From contig CAMNQO010000041.1 in assembly GCA_946549475.1 (NCBI GenBank), forward strand, positions 1-11,071: 11,071 nt of DNA, in the 5' to 3' direction. Positions 5,929 to 11,071 of the stretch are shown in pieces (the stretch's first letter is position 1; every line of letters starts with the position of its first letter). Under the pieces are notes generated by a model. It ran no database searches. It was not told where the DNA came from and saw only the letters and a program-made list of their open reading frames with translations. Origin of the DNA: an uncultured Bacteroidales bacterium. Its GTDB lineage: Bacteria; Bacteroidota; Bacteroidia; Bacteroidales; UBA932. Both the position numbers and the translations under genes were made by a program.

Positions 5929-7221
5929 TTAAAAACCCAAGAAAAGCAATTGTAACACAATTAATATCGGCAGCAGGATGCGCAGGGAGAACTTCCACAT
6001 GTAGCCGAAGAATCCGGGCATCTCCACACCTTCCTGCTCGGCGATGGATTTGACCATGAAATTGGGACCGTTGCCGATATAGGTGAGAGAACCGAAAAAC
6101 ACGGCCCCCAAGGAGATGGCCTGCAGGAGTTCCGGCGCGATGCCGGCCACCGTGGCGCCTTCAAAGGGCCCCAGGCCGGTGGCGACCTCATAGAAGGCCA
6201 CGGCCGTGGGGGAGTTGTCCAGGAACGCGCTCAAAAGGCCCGTCGCATAGTAAAACTCCCAGGCTTCCTTGAGGCCCAGCTCGCCGGCATGGGCATTGAG
6301 ATACATCATCGCAGGGATCATCGTGATGAAAATCCCGATAAAGAGGATGGCGACCTCCGCGATGGGCTTCCAGGAAAAATGATTGATGTTGCGGATGCCC
6401 TTCTTGGTCATTTTCCAGGATAGCAGGATGATGCCGGCAAAGAGGATTTCGCGCAAGAATTTCAGGACGACGGGGCCGTTTTCCATCGCGGGAATGTAGG
6501 CCGGATTGACGAACATGACGGCCAGCACGACCAGCAGCAGCAAAAAGAAATTGACGGTGCCGCGGACGCGCAGGGGGGACGCTTCTTTGATGTCCCGCTT
6601 GCGGTTTTCCCGCGTCTCCATCTTGTAGTAGCGCCGGTCCATGATGATATAGATGCTGATCAGGGCGAGTCCCAGGAAGAACCATTCGCCGGCCAGCTTC
6701 AAGAACCAGTCGAAGGGGGCTCCGCGCAGATAGAGCAGGAAAAGGGGAGGATCGCCCAACGGCGTGAGTACGCCGCCTCCGTTTGCGACCATGGCGATGA
6801 AAAACAAGACCGTGTGGGTACGGTACTTGCGTTGCTTGTTGGTGTCCAGCAGAAAGCGGATCAGCAGCATCGCAGCGCCCGTCGTCCCCATGACAGAGGC
6901 CAGGATATAGCCCAGCAGGAGAATGAGCGTGTTTACCGTAGGGGTCGCAACGATATCTCCTTTGATCCGGATGCCGCCTGTCACGACATAAAGCGTGAGC
7001 AGCAGCATGATGAAGGGGATATAGTCAAAAAAAATCTGATGGGCCAGCTTGTCGCCGAATCCCATGCAGATGAGGGCGACGGCGGTCGGAACGGCAAGGA
7101 TCAGCGTTGCGGCAAGTTTGTTCCTGTTGCTTTCCCAAAACCGGGGGAAGAGCAACGGAGTCAATGCGATTAGAATGAGCATCAGGGCGAAAGGAATCGC
7201 CATCCACAATTTCACTTCCAT
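5929..7221 (-). CDS. Na+/H+ antiporter-like carrier of the ion transporter superfamily
   Basis: A 430-residue inner-membrane carrier with about 11-13 hydrophobic segments. It has the two half-repeats typical of the ion transporter superfamily (ArsB/NhaD/CitM-like). ANGGGVLTPLGDPPLFL at 146-162 forms the first re-entrant loop region. FLDNSPTAVAFYEVA at 333-347 and YIGNGPNFMVKSIAE at 381-395 belong to the second. Bacteroidota homologues are usually annotated as sodium:proton antiporter or putative citrate transporter, and the substrate cannot be decided from sequence. The cytoplasmic loop at 195-220 is highly charged. ATG 7221 lies only 8 bases after the mature end of tRNA-Gln, with no room for a promoter, so it is probably transcribed from the tRNA promoter. 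The TSCPD gene follows after 28 bases. No Shine-Dalgarno sequence is seen. Confidence 0.88.
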   Translation of the reverse strand: MEVKLWMAIPFALMLILIALTPLLFPRFWESNRNKLAATLILAVPTAVALICMGFGDKLAHQIFFDYIPFIMLLLTLYVVTGGIRIKGDIVATPTVNTLILLLGYILASVMGTTGAAMLLIRFLLDTNKQRKYRTHTVLFFIAMVANGGGVLTPLGDPPLFLLYLRGAPFDWFLKLAGEWFFLGLALISIYIIMDRRYYKMETRENRKRDIKEASPLRVRGTVNFFLLLLVVLAVMFVNPAYIPAMENGPVVLKFLREILFAGIILLSWKMTKKGIRNINHFSWKPIAEVAILFIGIFITMIPAMMYLNAHAGELGLKEAWEFYYATGLLSAFLDNSPTAVAFYEVATGLGPFEGATVAGIAPELLQAISLGAVFFGSLTYIGNGPNFMVKSIAEQEGVEMPGFFGYMWKFSLRILLPILIVLQLLFLGF

Positions 7222-7229
7222 AATTAAAG

Positions 7230-7300
7230 TTGAGATAAGAGGATTCGAACCTCTACAGACAGAACCAAAATCTGTAGTGCTACCATTACACCATATCTCA
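7230..7300 (-). tRNA. tRNA-Gln (anticodon UUG)
   Basis: The minus strand folds into a full cloverleaf of 71 bases. The acceptor stem TGAGATA/TATCTCA has discriminator A. The D-arm is GTGT/GCAC with AATGGTA in the loop. The anticodon stem ACAGA/TCTGT encloses the loop TTTTGGT, giving anticodon TTG. The T-arm AGAGG/CCTCT has loop TTCGAAT. A U1-A72 first pair is characteristic of glutamine tRNAs. The 3' CCA is not encoded, so it must be added after processing. The antiporter start codon follows 8 bases later. Confidence 0.97.
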
Positions 7301-7308
7301 ATTCCGAA

Positions 7309-7322
7309 CCTCTTTCAAGAGG
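7309..7322 (-). repeat. Small hairpin at the predicted 5' end of the tRNA-Gln transcript
   Basis: On the minus strand CCTCT and AGAGG pair around TGAA (the inverted repeat spans 7309-7322). It lies between the promoter and the tRNA and overlaps the expected start of transcription near 7321. It may protect or expose the leader for RNase P, or it may have no role. Confidence 0.4.
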
Positions 7323-7327
7323 CGGTG

Positions 7328-7358
7328 CAAAGTTAAAAAATATTCTGATTTATCGCAA
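7328..7358 (-). promoter_or_regulatory. Bacteroidota-type promoter for tRNA-Gln and the antiporter operon
   Basis: On the minus strand TTG (7358-7356), a 20-base spacer, then TAACTTTG (7335-7328), an exact TAnnTTTG box. Transcription would start near 7321 and run through tRNA-Gln into the carrier and TSCPD genes, since no terminator or other promoter separates them. Confidence 0.8.
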
Positions 7359-7366
7359 TTATTTTC

Positions 7367-7374
7367 TACCTTCG
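7367..7374 (+). promoter_or_regulatory. Weak divergent -7 promoter box for the outer-membrane protein gene
   Basis: TACCTTCG differs from TAnnTTTG at one base and lies 27 bases before the ATG at 7402. TCTG at 7344-7347, 19 bases upstream, could act as a poor -33 box. The placement is right, but the match is weaker than at the other promoters. Confidence 0.4.
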
Positions 7375-7401
7375 CAAAAGTTTTGGCCCAGACCTGTACC
7401 C

Positions 7402-8541
7402 ATGAAAAAGCCTTTTTCGCTCTTGCTGACGCTTTGCTGCCCTCTCCTGACCGTTTTGTCTTTTGCGGCCGGACCCGGACATTCCGTGCTTTCCTTCGAC
7501 TACGAGTTGCTGAGCAACACCTATTTCGACAACAGGGAGAACGATGTCTGCGAAACGCCCTTCACCCCCTCGATGACGCTCTTCGGGGAGCAGTTGACGC
7601 CGCAGGCGGGTCTGCGCATCCAAAGCGACTCGACAACCACCCATCGCATTCTGGCAGGTGTGGATGCCAGTTTCTATTTCGGAAGCGGTGCCAAGCCTTT
7701 CGGAAGGATTGACAAAGTATTGGCATACTATAAATTCGACAAAGCATTCCGCAATGCGAGCAGACTCACCCTCATCGGCGGTATCTTCCCCAAAAGTTAT
7801 TATAAGGGAGCCTATACACGGGCCTTCGTGAGCGATTCCTTGCGTTTTACCGGACGCAACTGTCAGGGAATGCTGGTCGCTTATGAGAACAAGAAATTTC
7901 AAGCGGAAATCATCTGCAACTGGATTGGCATCCGGCAGGGAACGACCCGCGAGCGTTTCCAGATATGGTCTTCGGCCCGCTATGATTTCCAGCCCTGGCT
8001 CCGACTGGGGGCCGCCTTGTCCATGGACCATTTCGCCTGCAGCGATATCGCCCTCAATGTGGTGGACAACATCCTCCTGCGTCCGTTCCTGGCCTTCGAC
8101 CTGTCTTCCCTGACTCCTTTGCAGCGCCTTTACGCCGATGTGGGCGGCTATGTCAGTTATCAACGGGACAGGCAGTTTGAACAAGTGTACTGGCCCGGCG
8201 GCGTGGAGGTCAACATGGAAATCCGTCACTGGAATGTCGGCATCCGCAACAGCCTGTATGTGGGAACCAGTCTGGAACCCCTGTATGACCGTTATGACCC
8301 GGCCGGGACGCGTTACGCCCACCGGCTGTATATCGGAGAGCACTATTACCGCGTCCGGACGGACGGAAGCGCAAATGAAAGGATGATGCCCTATGACCGT
8401 CTGGAACTGTTCTATGAGCCGGGATTGTGGCCGGGTGTCAGACTGGACCTACGGGTCGTCTTCCATTTCAACGGCCCTTTGAGCGGAACACAGCAAATCA
8501 TCGGCCTGAAAGCAGACCTGCAAAAAATTTTGAAGAAATGA
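7402..8541 (+). CDS. Putative outer-membrane beta-barrel protein
   Basis: A 379-residue protein. Residues 1-23 form a Sec signal peptide: KK at the start, hydrophobic SLLLTLCCPLLTVLSF, and a likely cut after the Ala pair near 22-23. The rest is rich in aromatic residues with the alternating pattern of amphipathic strands, for example DASFYFGSGAKPF, RLYADVGGYVSYQ and VRLDLRVVFHFNG, as expected of an outer-membrane barrel. No periplasmic plug, TonB box or OmpA domain is seen. The double Cys at 12-13 lies inside the signal and has Leu, not Gly or Ala, before it, so it is not a lipobox. I do not recognise a characterised family, and a porin-like or structural role is inference. Its stop overlaps the start of the HAD gene (ATGA), so the two are translationally coupled. 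Confidence 0.78.
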   Translation: MKKPFSLLLTLCCPLLTVLSFAAGPGHSVLSFDYELLSNTYFDNRENDVCETPFTPSMTLFGEQLTPQAGLRIQSDSTTTHRILAGVDASFYFGSGAKPFGRIDKVLAYYKFDKAFRNASRLTLIGGIFPKSYYKGAYTRAFVSDSLRFTGRNCQGMLVAYENKKFQAEIICNWIGIRQGTTRERFQIWSSARYDFQPWLRLGAALSMDHFACSDIALNVVDNILLRPFLAFDLSSLTPLQRLYADVGGYVSYQRDRQFEQVYWPGGVEVNMEIRHWNVGIRNSLYVGTSLEPLYDRYDPAGTRYAHRLYIGEHYYRVRTDGSANERMMPYDRLELFYEPGLWPGVRLDLRVVFHFNGPLSGTQQIIGLKADLQKILKK

Positions 8542-9152
8542 TAAAGAATATCGTATTTGACTATGGCGGCGTTCTGGTCGATTGGAATCCGCATTATGTT
8601 TTTGACCCCTGGTTCGGAGGCGATGTCGAAAAGGCCGACTGGTTTCTCCAGCATATCTGCAACATGGAGTGGAACGAACAGATGGACAAAGGGAAGCCTT
8701 TTTCCGAGGGCGTAGCGGAACTTTCGGCCCGCTATCCCGAATGGAAGACCGAGATTGAAATGTACTATCGGGACTGGATCAAGATGATAAACCCCGTTCC
8801 CATTGCCGGAATGACCGGATATGTGCGCGAACTGAAAGAACGGGGCTACAAGACTTACGGACTATCCAATTGGGCAGCCGAGACTTTTGCGCTCGTACGC
8901 CACCGTTTCGAGGCATTCGACCTGCTGGACGGAATGGTCGTCTCCGGCTATGAAAAAACCATCAAGCCGGAGCCCCGCATTTTCGAGATCCTTTTTGATC
9001 GTTATTGTTTGACCCCCGGGGAGTGTGTTTTTATCGACGATAACGCCCGCAATCTTGCCGCCGCCCGCACGATGGGGATGCATACCATCCAGTTTACAAC
9101 AAAAGAGGCCCTGGAAGGGCCCCTTGAGTCATTGTTGGCCGAGCGCAGTTGA
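8538..9152 (+). CDS. HAD-superfamily hydrolase, YihX-like sugar-phosphate phosphatase type
   Basis: A 204-residue cytosolic phosphatase of the haloacid dehalogenase fold. Motif I is FDYGGVLVDW with the nucleophile Asp8. Motif II is GLSNW with Ser110. Motif III is Lys143 in EKTIKPEPRIFE. Motif IV is FIDDNARN with Asp167 and Asp168 for Mg2+. The residue two after the nucleophile is Gly, not Asp, a variant shared with E. coli YihX (glucose-1-phosphate phosphatase, FDLGNV) and its relatives, so this is not a defect. The helical cap lies at about 15-90. The substrate is unknown. ATG 8538 overlaps the stop of the outer-membrane protein gene by the ATGA arrangement. It converges with the ACP gene, leaving 3 bases between stops. 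Confidence 0.92.
   Translation: MIKNIVFDYGGVLVDWNPHYVFDPWFGGDVEKADWFLQHICNMEWNEQMDKGKPFSEGVAELSARYPEWKTEIEMYYRDWIKMINPVPIAGMTGYVRELKERGYKTYGLSNWAAETFALVRHRFEAFDLLDGMVVSGYEKTIKPEPRIFEILFDRYCLTPGECVFIDDNARNLAAARTMGMHTIQFTTKEALEGPLESLLAERS
9097..9121 (-). terminator. Possible terminator of the ligase-ACP operon, inside the HAD gene end
   Basis: On the minus strand GGCCC (9121-9117) pairs with GGGCC (9111-9107) around TTCCA, followed by the T-rich tail TCTTTTGTTG. It lies 35 bases after the ACP stop and within the last codons of the convergent HAD gene. The stem is only five pairs, though all are G-C, so the call is tentative. Confidence 0.42.
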
Positions 9153-9155
9153 CGG

Positions 9156-9398
9156 CTACGCTTTCACCTTTTCGATATAGTCCAGCACTTGTCCGACGGT
9201 TTCGAAGGGCGCCTGGTCCGAGGGGAAGCGGAAAGCGAATTTCTCTTCCACCGCTAGGCTCATGAACATCATTGAAAGGGAGTCGATGCCCAGATCTTGC
9301 ACCAGACGCGTGCTGTCCTGAATGTCCGACAAATCTGTTTTGGGGCGAATCACACCCAGGACCTCCTTGAGGCCTGCCAATATCTCTTCTCGTGCCAT
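9156..9398 (-). CDS. Acyl carrier protein, dedicated (not the fatty-acid-synthesis AcpP)
   Basis: An 80-residue acidic, helical carrier protein. Ser40 in LGIDSLSMMFMSLAVEEKF is the site for the 4'-phosphopantetheine arm, which would carry the acyl group as a thioester. The normal fatty-acid ACP has DSLDTVEL here, whereas this one reads DSLSMMFM, so it is probably a specialised carrier. The fatty-acid ACP is likely encoded elsewhere. It lies 25 bases downstream of the acyl/aryl-acid ligase on the same strand, and the two are very likely partners: the ligase activates an acid as an adenylate and loads it on this carrier. The gene ends with TAG, 3 bases from the convergent HAD stop. Confidence 0.93.
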   Translation of the reverse strand: MAREEILAGLKEVLGVIRPKTDLSDIQDSTRLVQDLGIDSLSMMFMSLAVEEKFAFRFPSDQAPFETVGQVLDYIEKVKA

Positions 9399-9423
9399 AA
9401 GGTCGTTCGTTGAAATGCCGTAC

Positions 9424-10917
9424 TTAATTCTGGTTGCGGGCGACCTTCATGCTGCCGGTGCGCTTGAAGTCTTCCTTGCGGACGCTGACTTTGGTGATCC
9501 GCTCGTAGGAGGGGAGTTCCGCGTTGATTTTCTCTACAATTCCTTCCATGGTCGCGACAACCTCTTCCCAAGGCTTGCCGTCGAACGCGGCCATTTGCGG
9601 AAGAATGTCGATGGCGATGCAGGGCGAACCGTCCTTCTCGCCTTCGCTGACCAGGCAGTCGCGCACGAGCGGACTCTTGTAGAAAAGTTCCTCGATACTC
9701 TCGGGAGAGACATTTTCGCCATTTCCCAGAATGATGAGATTCTTGATACGGCCGATAATATAGTAGAAGCCGTCTTCGTCCACGCGGGCGAGGTCGCCGG
9801 TCTTGATCCAGCCGTCTTCCGTAAGGGTGGCCCGGGTATTGGCTTCATCCTTGTAATAGCCCAGGAAGAGATTGTCTCCCTTGATCCACAGCTCGTCATT
9901 CACGATTTTGGCTTCCTGGCCCGGGTAGAGTTTGCCGATGGAGGTCGGTTTTTCTTTCACATTGGCGTTGGCCGTAGTGAGGTTGGCGGTCTCTGTCATA
10001 CCATAACCGGCGCACAGTTCGATGCCGAGTTTCTCAAATTCCACTTGGAGACGGGGAGGGACATTGGCAGCGCCGGAGATGATGAGTTTGAGGGATCCGC
10101 CCAGGAATTGGGGTCCGTACATCTTGGTCAGGCCGATCAGCACTTCGCAGAGACCGGGAACAAGCACCAGGTAGGTCGGCTTGATCATCGGAATCTTGCC
10201 GATGGTCGCTTTCATATCCTCGCAGGTAAAGAGTTCGCCGCCCTTGTAGAAAAGCCCCATCGTTGCGGCAATGAGCCCGAAGACATGGCTGAAGGGAAGG
10301 ATGGCAATCCCGCGATGGATTCCCAGTTGGGGACCCGGGGCAAACAGGCCGTTGAAGGCACCCCTCATCAAGGCGCGGTGGGGGAGGACGACACCTTTGG
10401 GCGTACCGGTCGTACCACCCGTGAAGAAGATCGCGGCAGGGTCGTCTTTGTCCACCTTGGCGACGGGAGCCTTTTCGTCGGCGATGCTGTCAGCGGGAAG
10501 AACAGGGATTTTCAGGCCTTCGGTGAGCGCCTTGAACTCGTCCCGGACAAAGAGGGCCTCCACATCAAATTTCGCGCAACTGCCCAGGACGGCCTGGGCC
10601 GGCAGGGCCGAAGGGAACAGGATGCCCACATAGCCGGCGGAGGTGACGGCCAGGAACAACTCGATGGCGTTCTGGCTGTTGCGGTCGAAAATGGCGATTT
10701 TGGCACCTTTTTTCAGACCGAGACCCGCTATGAACGCACGACGGCGGGCGACGCGGTCGGCCAGTTGCTGATAGGTCGTGACCTGGCCGTTGTCATTGAT
10801 TGCCGGGAGCGTACCGTACTGGGCAGGCAGCCACTCCAGAAACTCCGGCAGGGTCGGCAGATATTTTACTTTGGCAAATTCTTCCTTCGGAATCAGATCA
10901 TAGATGTAAGTGTCCAT
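9424..10917 (-). CDS. AMP-forming acyl/aryl-acid ligase (ANL superfamily)
   Basis: A 497-residue cytosolic adenylating enzyme. It activates a carboxylic acid with ATP, then passes it to CoA or a carrier-protein thiol. Core motifs: TGGTTGTPKG at 166-175 (phosphate loop), LPFSHVFG at 207-214, SGAANVPP at 281-288, YGMTE at 305-309 (adenine), TGD at 373-375 (ribose Asp375), GRIKNLIILGNGENVSP at 389-405 (hinge), and catalytic Lys491 in RTGSMKVAR. Length is at the short end of the family, as in stand-alone ligases. Annotation pipelines would call this long-chain fatty-acid-CoA ligase, but the acid cannot be read from the sequence. A dedicated ACP gene follows after 25 bases, so an acyl-ACP product is plausible. 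It has a consensus promoter, and another gene points away from it to the right. Confidence 0.94.
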   Translation of the reverse strand: MDTYIYDLIPKEEFAKVKYLPTLPEFLEWLPAQYGTLPAINDNGQVTTYQQLADRVARRRAFIAGLGLKKGAKIAIFDRNSQNAIELFLAVTSAGYVGILFPSALPAQAVLGSCAKFDVEALFVRDEFKALTEGLKIPVLPADSIADEKAPVAKVDKDDPAAIFFTGGTTGTPKGVVLPHRALMRGAFNGLFAPGPQLGIHRGIAILPFSHVFGLIAATMGLFYKGGELFTCEDMKATIGKIPMIKPTYLVLVPGLCEVLIGLTKMYGPQFLGGSLKLIISGAANVPPRLQVEFEKLGIELCAGYGMTETANLTTANANVKEKPTSIGKLYPGQEAKIVNDELWIKGDNLFLGYYKDEANTRATLTEDGWIKTGDLARVDEDGFYYIIGRIKNLIILGNGENVSPESIEELFYKSPLVRDCLVSEGEKDGSPCIAIDILPQMAAFDGKPWEEVVATMEGIVEKINAELPSYERITKVSVRKEDFKRTGSMKVARNQN

Positions 10918-10956
10918 AATTTAAATTAAAGGGTTTGGGTTGTACATATTGTCATT

Positions 10957-10970
10957 CGATTTCTCAATCG
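10957..10970 (-). repeat. Short inverted repeat in the leader of the ligase mRNA
   Basis: CGATT (10957-10961) and AATCG (10966-10970) can pair around a four-base loop. It falls in the predicted leader of about 55 bases between the start of transcription near 10973 and the ATG at 10917. The stem is only five pairs and could be chance. An operator or leader structure is possible. Confidence 0.25.
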
Positions 10971-10979
10971 TAAATCGTG

Positions 10980-11010
10980 CAAAGGTAAGAATTTTAATCC
11001 GGGATTCAAA
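10980..11010 (-). promoter_or_regulatory. Consensus Bacteroidota promoter for the ligase-ACP operon
   Basis: On the minus strand TTTG (11010-11007), exactly 19 bases, then TACCTTTG (10987-10980). All fixed bases of the consensus match. It lies 62 bases upstream of the ligase ATG. Confidence 0.87.
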
Positions 11011-11033
11011 CAGTTGAAAAATCTTCAAAAAAA

Positions 11034-11064
11034 TTTGTCGAATCAAAAAAGTTGCGTATCTTTG
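11034..11064 (+). promoter_or_regulatory. Consensus Bacteroidota promoter facing right, for a gene beyond the window
   Basis: TTTG at 11034-11037, a 19-base spacer, then TATCTTTG at 11057-11064. All fixed bases match. Its start site would lie near the last base of the window, so a divergent gene to the right is expected. The two promoters' -33 boxes are 23 bases apart, so one regulator could cover both. Confidence 0.85.
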
Positions 11065-11071
11065 CAGCCCG

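Noticed and set aside
7435..7440. Double Cys in the signal peptide of the barrel protein as a lipobox
   Set aside because: The residue before each Cys is Leu or Cys, not Gly, Ala or Ser, and the Cys pair lies in the middle of the hydrophobic core.
7366..8343. A 325-residue minus-strand open frame opposite the outer-membrane protein gene
   Set aside because: The plus-strand frame has a signal peptide, a promoter box and an ATGA link to the next gene. The minus frame has none of these.
9322..10929. A 535-residue open frame on the plus strand, opposite the acid ligase
   Set aside because: It is the antisense shadow of a gene with all ANL motifs. It shows no recognisable domain, and its start lies inside the ACP gene. 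GC-rich codon choice keeps the opposite frame free of stops.

Overview
The window looks like ordinary chromosome from a member of the Bacteroidota, probably Bacteroidales. The strongest sign is the promoter type. Several intergenic gaps carry the Bacteroidota signature, a TTTG or TTG -33 box followed after 19-20 bases by a TAnnTTTG -7 box. Shine-Dalgarno sequences are weak or absent except before rpmH. Coding DNA is GC-rich while intergenic DNA is AT-rich. The genus cannot be fixed from this sequence alone. No CRISPR array, insertion sequence, phage gene or attachment site was seen.

Layout, left to right. (1) 1-937: the 3' end of one short-chain dehydrogenase overlaps the start of a second complete one. 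(2) 1013-1387: a small acidic protein of unknown function has its own promoter-like -7 box and a strong intrinsic terminator. That terminator almost touches the start codon of a CLC chloride channel or transporter with a CBS-pair tail (1390-3150). (3) 3188-4759: uracil phosphoribosyltransferase (upp) and malonyl-CoA:ACP transacylase (fabD) lie 3 bases apart. (4) 4764-5030: rpmH (ribosomal protein L34), only 50 residues, has a textbook promoter and a terminator. (5) 5055-5489: tadA, the tRNA adenosine deaminase. (6) 5490-7300, minus strand: tRNA-Gln(UUG), then only 8 bases later a Na+/H+-antiporter-like carrier, then a TSCPD-domain protein with a twin-arginine-like signal. All three appear to share one promoter. 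(7) 7402-9152: an outer-membrane beta-barrel protein is coupled by an ATGA overlap to a HAD phosphatase. (8) 9156-11010, minus strand: a dedicated acyl carrier protein follows an AMP-forming acyl/aryl-acid ligase. They are driven from a divergent promoter region whose plus-strand promoter faces a gene beyond the right edge.

Working together: fabD feeds fatty-acid synthesis. The ligase and ACP pair would activate a carboxylic acid and present it on a carrier protein, possibly for a special lipid or aryl product whose other genes lie outside the window. rpmH, tadA and tRNA-Gln are translation functions. The CLC protein and the antiporter-like carrier are membrane ion transporters.

The window is mostly housekeeping. 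The best candidates for something undescribed are the exported-looking TSCPD protein and the tRNA/transporter co-transcript that leads into it. No clear multi-gene novel system is visible.
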